Shown: positions 25,630 through 34,358 of the stretch, one piece after another
Numbering within the stretch: the stretch's first letter is position 1
Layout of the letters: each line of letters opens with the position of its first letter
From: Roseovarius sp. A-2
Lineage (GTDB): Bacteria > Pseudomonadota > Alphaproteobacteria > Rhodobacterales > Rhodobacteraceae
NCBI RefSeq assembly: GCF_002072155.1
Contig: NZ_BDIY01000013.1
Coordinates: 37,434-101,433 of the forward strand
Direction of reading: 5' to 3'
DNA length: 64,000 nt
Translations under genes and position numbers: made by a program
The notes under the pieces: generated by a model
Told to the model about the DNA's origin: nothing
The model's input: the letters and a program-made list of their open reading frames with translations, nothing else
The model's database searches: none

Positions 25630-27357
25630 ATGGAGACGCTGATCCACTCCCCCTTCGCGGAAGTCGCCGTACTTCTTGTCATGGCCGCAGTCATCGGTCT
25701 ATTCGGCATCCTCCTACGGCAACCGTTGATCGTCAGTTTCATCGCTGTAGGTCTGATCGCGGGGCCGTCCGCGCTCGACGTTGTGCAGTTCGATGCGCAG
25801 ATTGATCTGCTCTCGGAGCTTGGCATCGCGGTGCTTCTGTTTCTGGTCGGCATAAAACTCGATGTGAAACTCATTCGCTCTCTGGGTCAGGTCGCGCTCT
25901 TGACCGGTCTGGGGCAGGTTCTGTTCACCTCCGTATTCGGCTACCTGATCGGGCTCGCGCTTGGGTTAGGGCATATTTCCAGCCTCTATATCGCGGTGGC
26001 GCTGACATTTTCCTCCACCATCATCATCGTCAAGCTTTTGTCGGACAAGCGTGAGATCGACAGCCTGCATGGGCAGATCGCGCTTGGTTTTTTAATCGTG
26101 CAGGATCTTGTGGTTGTACTTGCGATGATCGTGCTCTCGGCGATTGGCATCGGCGCAGTGAGCGAAGACGGCGGACATGGGGGTGGTTCGGTCCTGCTGA
26201 TCCTGATTTCAGGCGTGGCCATGGTCGCTCTGGTCGTTCTCTTTGTTCGCTATATTGCCACCCCATTGACTGAGCGATTGTCGCGGGCACCCGAACTCTT
26301 GGTAATCTTCGCCATCGCCATGGCCGCGATGTTTGCGGCCATCGGAGAGGTTGTCGGCCTTGGCAAAGAGGTCGGCGGTCTTCTGGCGGGCGTTGCGCTC
26401 GCCTCGACCCCATATCGTGAAACCATTGCCGCCCGTCTGGCCCCCTTGCGCGATTTTCTGCTGCTGTTTTTCTTTATCGCGCTTGGCTCTGCGCTGGACC
26501 TATCACTGCTGGGGGCGAATGTGGTTGGTGCCCTTGTCTTTTCGCTCTTCGTGCTGATTGGTAATCCGCTGATTGTGCTCGTTATCATGGGGGCGATGGG
26601 GTATCGCAGGCGCACGGGCTTTATGGCAGGTCTCACCGTCGCGCAGATCAGCGAGTTCTCCCTGATCTTCGTAGCCATGGGTGTCTCACTCGGACATGTG
26701 CGACAAGACGCGCTGGGGCTGGTCACCATGATCGGGCTCGTAACGATTGCCGCCTCCACATACATGATCACCTATTCGCACTACCTCTACGCGTTCTTTG
26801 AACCGCTCCTTGGTATATTTGAGCGCCGTGGCACTCCGCGTGAACCTTCTGAGGCGGGGACGCATCGCGACGATGGTATCCCGGTCATCGTCTTTGGGCT
26901 GGGGCGGTTTGGGACTGCAATCGGGATGCGGCTGCAAAAACGCGGCATCAAGGTGCTGGGGGTCGATTTCAATCCGTTGGCCATTCGCCGCTGGCGCGAC
27001 CTTGGTCTCGAAACCGAATTCGGGGATGCGACGGACCCTGAGTTCGTGGCCGAGCTGCCTCTGCCGCAGGCAGACTGGATCGTCTCGACGGTTCCGGTCC
27101 ATCCGACAGGGCTCAGCCACGAGGACACGCGGAGCACACTTATTCAATTGGTGCGCACCTCCGGTTTCCGTGGTCGGATCGCCGTCGCCTCTCATCACTC
27201 GATTGATACAGAGGAATTGTTTGCTTCCGGGGCAGATCTAGTGCTGGAACCTTTCCAGGATGCCGCAGACCGTGCTGTTGATCTGATTTGCGGCGCTGAG
27301 GAAGAAGAACGAACGGAAATCCCCCGGATTGAAACCGAAGACAGCCAGAGCGCGTAG
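25630..27357 (+). CDS. CPA2-type cation/proton antiporter with RCK domain (KefB/YbaL-like)
   Basis: This 575-residue protein has an N-terminal membrane domain of about twelve spans of the monovalent cation:proton antiporter-2 family (residues 1-395). After a short linker there is a cytosolic TrkA-N/RCK domain with a dinucleotide-binding GLGRFGTAIGMRL motif (about 423-435) and an acidic ADATDPEF-type loop (FGDATDPEF). It exchanges K+ or Na+ for protons and is gated by nucleotide. It is divergent from the UspA gene and probably shares its stress control. The downstream sequence is all gene stubs, so it is the last intact gene of this block. Confidence 0.82.
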   Translation: METLIHSPFAEVAVLLVMAAVIGLFGILLRQPLIVSFIAVGLIAGPSALDVVQFDAQIDLLSELGIAVLLFLVGIKLDVKLIRSLGQVALLTGLGQVLFTSVFGYLIGLALGLGHISSLYIAVALTFSSTIIIVKLLSDKREIDSLHGQIALGFLIVQDLVVVLAMIVLSAIGIGAVSEDGGHGGGSVLLILISGVAMVALVVLFVRYIATPLTERLSRAPELLVIFAIAMAAMFAAIGEVVGLGKEVGGLLAGVALASTPYRETIAARLAPLRDFLLLFFFIALGSALDLSLLGANVVGALVFSLFVLIGNPLIVLVIMGAMGYRRRTGFMAGLTVAQISEFSLIFVAMGVSLGHVRQDALGLVTMIGLVTIAASTYMITYSHYLYAFFEPLLGIFERRGTPREPSEAGTHRDDGIPVIVFGLGRFGTAIGMRLQKRGIKVLGVDFNPLAIRRWRDLGLETEFGDATDPEFVAELPLPQADWIVSTVPVHPTGLSHEDTRSTLIQLVRTSGFRGRIAVASHHSIDTEELFASGADLVLEPFQDAADRAVDLICGAEEEERTEIPRIETEDSQSA

Positions 27358-27402
27358 GCTTCGGGTCCGATAGTTCCTGAAAATCATTGAGAGAGCATAG
27401 CG

Positions 27403-27639
27403 TTGGCTGCGATCCGCGGCATGCTTGCGCCGCATTGCTCCGTGCTGCGCAACGGGCAAAGGGTAAATGTTGACGCCGCCGATCTGCTCCCGGGCGATAT
27501 CGTGCCGGTCGAGGCGGGCGACAGGGTGCCTGCCGATCTCCGGCTGATCGAGGCGCGTGGGCTCAAGACCGAAGAGGCAATCCTAACAGGGGAATCCGTG
27601 CCCACAGACAGGGCGACCGCGCCGGTTGGCCAGCGAACA
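27403..27639 (+). pseudogene. P-type cation ATPase, actuator-domain fragment
   Basis: About 79 residues read as the actuator domain of a Ca2+/cation P-type ATPase: VLRNGQRVNVDAADLLPGDI, EAGDRVPADLRLIEA and the dephosphorylation motif LTGESVPT. The transmembrane segments, phosphorylation (DKTGT) and nucleotide domains are absent, so this is a stub. It starts just after the antiporter gene and is cut at the EgtB-like stub. Confidence 0.78.
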
Positions 27640-27659
27640 AAGTCGCAGCAATGAGCCTA

Positions 27660-27835
27660 CGCTCCCGATTCCAGAGCGGCGGGTGAAAGAAATTGCGATA
27701 GCTGGGGCGCATCTGGCACAGAGGCGTCGCGCAGGAGCCGCCGCGCAGCACCATCTGGTTGATCATGAACTTGCCGTTATATTCACCGATCGCGCCAGCG
27801 GGCGGGCGAAAGCTGGGATACCCCCAGCCCCGCGC
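27660..27835 (-). pseudogene. EgtB/sulfatase-modifying-factor-type protein, C-terminal stub
   Basis: The minus strand reads [20 protein letters not shown] then [25 protein letters not shown], the conserved C-terminal end of EgtB-type FGE-sulfatase domains (ergothioneine biosynthesis sulfoxide synthase). Both ends are cut by neighbouring stubs. No egtD is present. Confidence 0.65.
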
Positions 27836-27869
27836 CGAAGATCACGTGCAGCATGAGCATCGCGAGAGG

Positions 27870-28050
27870 TAAAAGTGGAATGCCCGATGGCATCCCCGCC
27901 CCAAGGCGGCCCCGTGCCCATGGCGACGGCAAGCGTCGCGATCATGCTGAGATCCGGCATCACGCCTATAATCCCCTTGATGATCATCACGATTCACAGA
28001 ACGACTGTGGCGATCAGTCCAGCAGCCACTCCTGCAACAAGATTGTTCAT
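27870..28050 (-). pseudogene. Small membrane protein stub (DUF6789-like)
   Basis: From the ATG at 28050 the minus strand reads MNNLVAGVAAGLIATVVL, then an in-frame TGA, then IVMIIKGIIGVMPDLSMIAT and LAVAMGTGPPWGG. The pattern (one span, KGxxGVMPxLxxIAxLAxxMG) matches small inner-membrane proteins that often sit beside UspA and P-type ATPase genes in anaerobic stress loci. It is broken by the stop and truncated downstream. Confidence 0.5.
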
Positions 28051-28120
28051 CCCCGCCGCGTCCATCCAGCCGCGCAGCAGGTCCAGCGCCGCCAGACGGT
28101 CGGCACTTACGCGGCCTCAA

Positions 28121-28783
28121 TCAGTCTAGGATCCGCTCCGGTGCCGTCTGCGTCGGCACCTGGCGCGCCCAGTCGGCATAATCGCCGGACGACGCGCGGT
28201 GCAGCAGGCGCGCAAGGTCGTCCAGCGGCGCATCACCAAGGTCAATGCGCAGGCTCAGCGGCGCGTGATCCGCCGACACCACCAGCAGTGCCGCCGACAT
28301 CAGCCCGCGGGAATCGCCGCCCGCGGCATTGGCGGTGCGCAGCGCAGCCAGTAGACGTTCGGCCAGTGACCCGGTGCCGGAGAGGTAACCTTCGACCAGC
28401 CGGTCCACGACATCCCCCGAGGCCAGCATGTTTCCGGCGGCGACCCCCCCTGGAAACAGCCGCTCCGCAATGGCGGGGGTGTTGTCAGCGCCGGAGAAGG
28501 CGGCGACACGTCCGCGGCTGTCCAACGCGGATAGCTGACGAAATCCGCGCCCCGCGTCGCGCCGCGTTACCGTGTCGACGGCGGCTTGCGCGGGCTGGCC
28601 CGCCTCCATCAGGTCGAGGACGTCTTCCCCCCAGAGCGTGCTGGGCGCCGCGCCCTGGCTGGCGCTGAGGCCGCTGCGCGCATGACCGCGCAAAACCCAG
28701 CCACCGACGCACAGGCTGCCGGTGGCCGCGGCACCGCCGAAGGCGCCCGTTTCGGGGTCATGGGCCAGGATGGAAAAGGTCAT
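28121..28783 (-). CDS. DUF1028 Ntn-hydrolase-like protein
   Basis: This 220-residue protein is of the DUF1028 family: MTFSILAHDPETGAFGGAAAT at the N-terminus, then SQGAAPSTLWGEDVLDLMEAG and FSGADNTPAIAERLFPGGVAAGNML. The fold is related to Ntn hydrolases. Family members are repeatedly found next to peptide-type ABC transporters and are suspected peptidases or amidases. Here the gene is divergent from such a transporter operon across a 113-bp promoter region. It has no signal peptide, so it acts in the cytosol, perhaps on the imported substrate. Confidence 0.75.
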   Translation of the reverse strand: MTFSILAHDPETGAFGGAAATGSLCVGGWVLRGHARSGLSASQGAAPSTLWGEDVLDLMEAGQPAQAAVDTVTRRDAGRGFRQLSALDSRGRVAAFSGADNTPAIAERLFPGGVAAGNMLASGDVVDRLVEGYLSGTGSLAERLLAALRTANAAGGDSRGLMSAALLVVSADHAPLSLRIDLGDAPLDDLARLLHRASSGDYADWARQVPTQTAPERILD

Positions 28784-28808
28784 GCGCTGCCTTTCATTCG
28801 ATACCCCT

Positions 28809-28850
28809 ATTTATCATGATAAATTGACGGATGCAATTCATCGTGATAAT
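28809..28850 (+). promoter_or_regulatory. Promoter with 16-bp palindromic operator for the peptide-type transporter operon
   Basis: The perfect palindrome ATTTATCATGATAAAT (28809-28824) abuts a -35-like TTGACG (28824-28829). After 15 bp comes the -10-like GATAAT (28845-28850). A related half, ATCGTGATAATT (28840-28851), overlaps the -10. The layout suits a repressor, most simply the GntR protein encoded at the operon end. Confidence 0.55.
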
Positions 28851-28896
28851 TCAGACAAAAGATCACGGCAAAAGACCGCAAACGGGGAGATTACAA

Positions 28897-30474
28897 ATGA
28901 CGTTTTCTGACTGGACTCGCAGGGGCCTGCTGGGGGCAGGGGCGCTGGCGCTTGGGGCTCTTTCCCTGCCACTGTCAGCCACCGCGCAAACGCCGCCGAA
29001 CGTGCTGATCGTCGGCCAGATCGCCGAGCCGAAATCGTTGGATCCGGCTGCGGTCACAGCGGTCAACGACTTTCGCATCCTGGTGAACATGTACGAGGGG
29101 TTGACCCGCTACAAATCCGGCACGCTGGAGCCCGAACCGGCGCTGGCCACCGAGTGGGACATCAGCGAGGACGGCACCGAGTACACCTTTCACCTGCGCG
29201 AAGGGGTAACGTTTCACGATGGCACGCCCTTCGACGCCGAGGCGGTCAAGTTCAACTTCGACCGCATGCTGAAAGAGGATCACCCGTATCACGACACCGG
29301 CCCCTTCCCGCTGAGCTTCTTTTTCGGCGCGGTCGAGGGGACCGAGGCCGTCGATGACATGACGGTCAAGTTCACACTGAACGCGCCCTATGCACCCTTC
29401 CTGTCGAACCTGGCCTATCCCACCGGTCTGATGGTGTCGCCCGAAGCGATCAAGACCCACGGCAAGGAGGTCGGGCGCAATCCGGTCGGCACCGGGCCGT
29501 TCAAGTTTGTTGAGTGGAAATCGAACGAGCGTGTCGTCGTCGACCGGTTCGATAGCTACTGGGGCGACACTGCCAAGGCCGAGGCGGTCGTGTTCCGCCC
29601 GATTACCGATGCCAACACCCGCGTCGCCGAAATGCTGGCCGGCGGAATCGACCTGATGGTCGAGGTGCCGCCGACATCGCTGATCCAGTTCGCAGGCGAT
29701 CAATACGCCCTGCACGAACAGGCCGGCCCGCACGTGTGGTTCCTCATCCTCAATGCCAAGGAAGGCCCCTTTGCCGACAAGACGCTGCGTCAGGCCGCCA
29801 ACTACGCGATCAACAAGGAGGCGATCGTAAACGACGTGCTGGAAGGCACGGCGACCGTTGCCGCCGGACCGACGCCGCCCGCCTTTGCTTGGGCCTATAA
29901 CGAAGATCTGGACCCCTATCCCTACGACCCCGAAAAGGCCAAAGCCCTGATCGCCGAGGCCGGGGCAGAGGGCGCCGAGCTGACGTTCTACGTCACCGAA
30001 GGCGGCTCCGGCATGCTGGACCCGGTGCCGATGGGTACCGCCATCCAGGCCGATCTGGAGGCTGTCGGTTTCGACGTCGCCATCGAGACCTACGAATGGA
30101 ATACCTTTCTGGGAGAGGTCAATCCGGGGCTGGAGGGCAAGGCGGACATGGCCGAAATGGCGTGGATGACCAACGATCCCGACACGCTGCCCTACCTTGG
30201 CCTGCGCAGCGATGCGTGGCCGGACAAGGGCGGCTTCAACTCGGGCTATTATTCCAACCCGAAGGTCGATGAACTGCTGAAGGCCGCGCGCACCGCGACC
30301 GACCAGGACGAGCGCGCCAAGCTCTACCGCGAGATGCAGCAGATCGTGCATGACGAGGCGCCGTGGGTCTTTGTCGCCAACTGGAAGCAGAACGCGGTGA
30401 CGAACGACCGGGTCGAGAATTTCGATCTTCAGCCGTCGTTCTTTCTGCACCTGAAGGACGTGGTCAAGAACTGA
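28897..30474 (+). CDS. ABC transporter substrate-binding protein, family 5 (peptide/opine type)
   Basis: This 525-residue extracytoplasmic binding protein has a Tat-like signal (WTRRGLLGAGALALGALSLPLSATAQ) and family-5 SBP features throughout (VLIVGQIAEPKSLDPAAVTA, YTFHLREGVTFHDGTPF, NPVGTGPFKFVEW). The ATG at 28897 follows GGGGAGA; an earlier in-frame start at 28831 lies in the promoter and is rejected. It captures a peptide, modified amino acid or similar solute for the permeases encoded downstream. A strong hairpin after its stop probably raises its expression over that of the membrane subunits. Confidence 0.82.
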   Translation: MTFSDWTRRGLLGAGALALGALSLPLSATAQTPPNVLIVGQIAEPKSLDPAAVTAVNDFRILVNMYEGLTRYKSGTLEPEPALATEWDISEDGTEYTFHLREGVTFHDGTPFDAEAVKFNFDRMLKEDHPYHDTGPFPLSFFFGAVEGTEAVDDMTVKFTLNAPYAPFLSNLAYPTGLMVSPEAIKTHGKEVGRNPVGTGPFKFVEWKSNERVVVDRFDSYWGDTAKAEAVVFRPITDANTRVAEMLAGGIDLMVEVPPTSLIQFAGDQYALHEQAGPHVWFLILNAKEGPFADKTLRQAANYAINKEAIVNDVLEGTATVAAGPTPPAFAWAYNEDLDPYPYDPEKAKALIAEAGAEGAELTFYVTEGGSGMLDPVPMGTAIQADLEAVGFDVAIETYEWNTFLGEVNPGLEGKADMAEMAWMTNDPDTLPYLGLRSDAWPDKGGFNSGYYSNPKVDELLKAARTATDQDERAKLYREMQQIVHDEAPWVFVANWKQNAVTNDRVENFDLQPSFFLHLKDVVKN

Positions 30475-30527
30475 TTGGCCTGCGCAGGGCCGCCCCGTGC
30501 GGCCCTGGCGACCCCGAACCTGCGGCC

Positions 30528-30549
30528 CCGAAAATTCGCGAATTTTCGG
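30528..30549. terminator. 22-bp perfect palindrome between binding-protein and permease genes
   Basis: The arms CCGAAAATTCG and CGAATTTTCGG (30528-30538, 30539-30549) form a perfect palindrome with no loop beyond its own centre. It lies 54 bp after the binding-protein stop. There is no T-tract, so an RNA-stabilising or partial-attenuation hairpin is more likely than a full terminator. Confidence 0.6.
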
Positions 30550-30577
30550 CCCTCTGCGGCACTGACAGGAGGACATG

Positions 30578-31525
30578 ATGGGCGGCTACATCATCAAGCG
30601 TCTGATCTCGGCCATCCCCGTGCTTCTGGGCATCACTATCATCGTGTTCCTCATCATGTCGCTGATCCCCGGCGATCCGGCGACGGCGATCCTCGGCTCC
30701 TACGCCACGCCCGAGAACGTCGCCAAGATCAACCGCGATCTCGGCCTCGACAAGCCCATGGTGCAGCGGTATTTCATCTGGCTTTTCAACATGGTGCAGG
30801 GCGATTTCGGACGATCCTACTCGCTTAACCGCCCTGTCATCGACGAGGTGCTGGAACGGTTCACCGCGACGCTGGTTCTGGCCGGCACGTCATTTGTCCT
30901 TTGCTCGATCCTCGGGATTCTCGCCGGGGTCGTGTCGGCGGCGCGGCAATATGGATGGGCCGACAAGGCGATCACCTTCACCGTGCTGATCGGCATTTCG
31001 GTGCCGTCATTCTTCCTCGGCATGATGATGATCCTGCTTTTCGCGGTTAACCTCAAATGGCTGCCCGTGTCGGGCATGTATGCGATCTATGGCGGCGGCG
31101 ATCTGTGGGATCTGGCCAAGCATCTGGTCATGCCGGCGCTGGCGCTGTCGGCGGTGGCGACGGGGGTCATCGCGCGCCTTGCCCGCTCGGCCATGCTGGA
31201 GGTGCTGCGGCTGGACTACATCCGCACCGCCCGCGCCAAAGGATTGCCGGAGCGCCGTGTCATCATGGGCCATGCTCTGCGCGCCGCAATGGTCAGCATA
31301 ATCCCGGTGCTGGGCATCCAGGCCGGGTTCGTGCTGTCGGGATCTGTCTATATCGAGATCGTGTTTCAATGGCCCGGCGCCGGGCGGATGCTGGTCGATG
31401 CGATCCTCAGCCGCGATTTGCTGCTCGTGCAGGGCGGCGTGGTGTTCATCGCCGCCTGCTACGTTCTGTTCAACATCCTCGTCGACGTGGCGCAAAGCCT
31501 GCTGGACCCGAGGATCAAGACATGA
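30578..31525 (+). CDS. ABC transporter permease, DppB-like
   Basis: This 315-residue permease has six membrane spans, the GxxLGD-type N-terminal region (IPGDPATAILGSYATPENV) and the EAA-loop LDYIRTARAKGLPERRVIMGHALRAAM. Two adjacent ATGs exist. The one at 30578 sits five bases after AGGAGG and is chosen. Its stop overlaps the start of the next gene (ATGA), giving translational coupling. It forms half of the channel. Confidence 0.83.
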   Translation: MGGYIIKRLISAIPVLLGITIIVFLIMSLIPGDPATAILGSYATPENVAKINRDLGLDKPMVQRYFIWLFNMVQGDFGRSYSLNRPVIDEVLERFTATLVLAGTSFVLCSILGILAGVVSAARQYGWADKAITFTVLIGISVPSFFLGMMMILLFAVNLKWLPVSGMYAIYGGGDLWDLAKHLVMPALALSAVATGVIARLARSAMLEVLRLDYIRTARAKGLPERRVIMGHALRAAMVSIIPVLGIQAGFVLSGSVYIEIVFQWPGAGRMLVDAILSRDLLLVQGGVVFIAACYVLFNILVDVAQSLLDPRIKT

Positions 31526-33411
31526 TGCATTTCCTCACGCTCCTCTTTCGCAACCAGCTGGCCGCGCTCGGTGCTGTCGTGTTGGGGGCGATCCTGGTCG
31601 CGGTACTGCTGACACCGGTGTTACCCCTGCAAGACCCGAACGCCACCGCGACACCCGACCGGTTCCTGTCCCCCTTCGCCGAAGGGCATCTGCTGGGCAC
31701 CGACCACCTGGGGCGCGACTTGCTCAGCCGCCTTCTGCACGGCACGCTGCTCAGCCTTGGTGTCGGCGTTGCCGCCGCGCTGATCGCGGGGATCATCGGA
31801 TCGGCCATCGGGATCGTGGCGGGCTATGTAGGCGGGCGCACGGACAACATCATCATGCGCGGCGTCGACATGCTGATGGCCTTTCCCTACATCCTGCTTG
31901 CACTGGCGATCGTTGCTGCGCTTGGTCCCGGCCTGCTCAATGCGCTGATCGCGGTCGCGGCGGTCAACATCCCCTTCTTTGCGCGCAACATCCGGGGCGT
32001 CACCGTCGGTCTTGCAGGGCGTGAATTCATCGACGCGGCACGGCTGTCGGGGATGAGCCATACCCGCATCATCCTGACCGAGCTTTTGCCAAATGTCCTG
32101 CCGGTCATCATTATCGCCATGTCCACCACCGTCGGCTGGATGATCCTCGAGACGGCCGGCCTGTCGTTTCTCGGTCTTGGCAGCCAGCCGCCGCAGGCCG
32201 ATCTCGGCTCCATGCTGGGCGAGGCGCGCTCGGCGCTGATCACCTATCCGCATGTGTCGGTCATTCCGGGGTTGATGATCTTTCTCATCGTCATGTCCGT
32301 GAACCTTCTGGGCGACGGGCTGCGCGATGCGCTGGACCCGCGTCTGCGCTCGGGCGCGCTCAGCCGTCCGCGCGCCATCACGCTGGTCGAGCGCGAGGAC
32401 GAGGTGCCCGCAGCGACAGACGATCTGCTGGCGATCCAGGATCTGCAAACCCAGTTCCACGTCGGCGACCGCATCTACCGCGCCGTGGGCGGCGTCAGCC
32501 TGGCGGTGCGCCCCGGCGAATGCCTGGGCCTCATCGGCGAAAGCGGATCGGGCAAATCCGTGACGGCGCTGTCGGTCATGGGGCTGGTGTCATCGCCGCC
32601 CGGCGTCATCACCGGCGGCGCCGTGCGGTTTCAGGGCACCGACCTGATCGGCGCCCGCTACGAGGCGTTGCGCCGGATGCGCGGCGACCGCGTCGCCTAT
32701 ATCTTTCAGGATCCGCTGTCTACGCTGCATCCGCTCTACCGCGTGGGCGACCAGCTGGCCGAGGCGATCCGCTCGCATCATAAGGTCGGCCACAAGGAGG
32801 CCCGCGAGCGCGCCGTTCAGCTGTTCGAAGATGTGCGCATCCCCAACGCGAAAAGCCGGATCGACAACTACCCGCACGAGATGTCGGGCGGCATGCGCCA
32901 GCGGGTCGGCATCGCCATGGCGCTGGCCAACGATCCTGACGTCATCATCGCGGACGAGCCGACGACGGCGCTGGACGTAACCGTGCAGGCGCAGATCTTG
33001 TCGCTGCTCAACGACCTGCGGCGTGACCGGGGGCTGGCGATCCTGTTCATTACGCATGATTTCGGCGTGGTCGCGCAGCTGTGCGACCGGATCGCCGTGA
33101 TGTATGCGGGGCGCATCGTCGAGGAGGGGCCGACAACTGCGGTGCTGGAGCGTCCGGCGCATCCTTATACCAAGCGTCTGATCGCCTGCGTGCCTGAGCT
33201 GGGCGGAGGCCGCCGCGAACTGGCGGCGATCACTGGCCTGCCGCCCGTGGTCAACGACCTGCCGCCGGGCTGCGCCTTCGCCCCGCGCTGCGACAAGGTG
33301 CGCGCGGACTGCAAGCACGGCGAGATCGCGCTGGCTGGCCCCGGTGCGCGCGCCGTGCGCTGCCTTTATCCCGAGGCGGATCTGCAAAAGGGTGAGGAGA
33401 CCACAGCATGA
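31522..33411 (+). CDS. DppC-type permease fused to DppD-type ATPase
   Basis: This single 629-residue chain joins a DppC-like permease (1-285; [23 protein letters not shown] loop [21 protein letters not shown]) to a DppD-like ABC ATPase. The ATPase has Walker [10 protein letters not shown], signature [15 protein letters not shown], Walker [14 protein letters not shown] and the C-terminal oligopeptide-ABC cysteine motif [14 protein letters not shown], which in relatives can bind an iron-sulfur cluster. The junction region [17 protein letters not shown] acts as a linker. The start overlaps the upstream permease stop, and a much longer in-frame extension upstream is only open reading across that gene. 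Fusions of this kind are known but not the rule. Confidence 0.83.
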   Translation: MMHFLTLLFRNQLAALGAVVLGAILVAVLLTPVLPLQDPNATATPDRFLSPFAEGHLLGTDHLGRDLLSRLLHGTLLSLGVGVAAALIAGIIGSAIGIVAGYVGGRTDNIIMRGVDMLMAFPYILLALAIVAALGPGLLNALIAVAAVNIPFFARNIRGVTVGLAGREFIDAARLSGMSHTRIILTELLPNVLPVIIIAMSTTVGWMILETAGLSFLGLGSQPPQADLGSMLGEARSALITYPHVSVIPGLMIFLIVMSVNLLGDGLRDALDPRLRSGALSRPRAITLVEREDEVPAATDDLLAIQDLQTQFHVGDRIYRAVGGVSLAVRPGECLGLIGESGSGKSVTALSVMGLVSSPPGVITGGAVRFQGTDLIGARYEALRRMRGDRVAYIFQDPLSTLHPLYRVGDQLAEAIRSHHKVGHKEARERAVQLFEDVRIPNAKSRIDNYPHEMSGGMRQRVGIAMALANDPDVIIADEPTTALDVTVQAQILSLLNDLRRDRGLAILFITHDFGVVAQLCDRIAVMYAGRIVEEGPTTAVLERPAHPYTKRLIACVPELGGGRRELAAITGLPPVVNDLPPGCAFAPRCDKVRADCKHGEIALAGPGARAVRCLYPEADLQKGEETTA

Positions 33412-34358
33412 CCGCGCTCAAGGTGGAGAACCTGGCCAAAACCTTTGCGCTGAAAAAGCCGCTGTTCGGCGCGGCACCCCCCGGCGTGCGCGCCGTGCGC
33501 GCGATGAGCTTCGAAGTGGCGAAAGGCGAGACGCTGGGTGTCGTGGGCGAGTCGGGCTGCGGCAAGTCCACGCTGGCGCGGATGCTGGTCGGCCTGCTGG
33601 AGCCGAGCCAGGGCCATATCGAAATCGACGGCCGCGCGCTGGACAATGCCGACCCGGCGGAATTCGGCAAGCTGATCCAGTATGTGTTCCAGGACCCCAG
33701 CAGCAGCCTGAACCCGCGCAAGACCATCCGCCAGATCATCGAGGCACCGCTGAAGAGACTCCACAAGATGCCGAAGGCCGAACGCGGAACCCGCATCGCC
33801 GAGATTTTCGCGTCCGTCAATTTGCGCGAGGAGTTTCTGGGCCGCTATCCGCACGAATTTTCAGGCGGGCAGGCGCAGCGGATCGGCATCGCCCGCGCGC
33901 TGGCCGCGAACCCCAGAATCATCATCCTGGACGAGCCGGTGTCGGCGCTCGACGTGTCGGTGCAGGCACAGGTGCTGAACCTGATGAAGGATCTCAAGGC
34001 CGAATTCGGGCTGACCTATCTCTTTATCACGCACGATCTGGCTGTGGTCGAGGCCGTCAGCGACCGCATCCTCGTTCTCTACTTCGGGGCGGTGGTCGAA
34101 GTGGGACGCGCAGACAGCATCTTTGCAAATCCGCGCCATCCCTATACAAAACTACTGGCCGACAGTGCGCCGGTCGTGGGCCGTCCGCTGACCGCGCCCG
34201 AGCAGAAGGGCAACGAGCTGCCCGATCCGCTGAACCCGCCGCCGGGCTGCGCCTTTGCCGGGCGCTGCCCGTTCGCAACAGACCTGTGCCGCCGGACCGA
34301 CCCGGCGCTAGAACGTATGGGAGACGATCAGTTTGCCGCCTGTCATCACCCGCTCTGA
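33408..34358 (+). CDS. ABC transporter ATPase, DppF-like
   Basis: This 316-residue ATPase has Walker A GESGCGKST, signature FSGGQAQRIGIARAL, Walker B IIILDEPVSALDV and the C-terminal motif CAFAGRCPFATDLC. It is the second ATPase of the transporter and pairs with the ATPase half of the fusion protein. Its ATG overlaps the upstream stop by 4 bp, and its 3' end overlaps the GntR gene by 26 bp. Confidence 0.85.
   Translation: MTALKVENLAKTFALKKPLFGAAPPGVRAVRAMSFEVAKGETLGVVGESGCGKSTLARMLVGLLEPSQGHIEIDGRALDNADPAEFGKLIQYVFQDPSSSLNPRKTIRQIIEAPLKRLHKMPKAERGTRIAEIFASVNLREEFLGRYPHEFSGGQAQRIGIARALAANPRIIILDEPVSALDVSVQAQVLNLMKDLKAEFGLTYLFITHDLAVVEAVSDRILVLYFGAVVEVGRADSIFANPRHPYTKLLADSAPVVGRPLTAPEQKGNELPDPLNPPPGCAFAGRCPFATDLCRRTDPALERMGDDQFAACHHPL

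Noticed and set aside
28975..30576. 533-codon minus-strand frame opposite the family-5 binding protein
   Set aside because: Antisense shadow. The plus strand has a full binding protein with signal peptide and ribosome site.
31057..31521. N-terminal extension of the permease-ATPase fusion
   Set aside because: The extension reads across the upstream permease gene in a different frame and is Arg/Gly-rich. The ATG at 31522 with a 4-bp overlap is the natural start.
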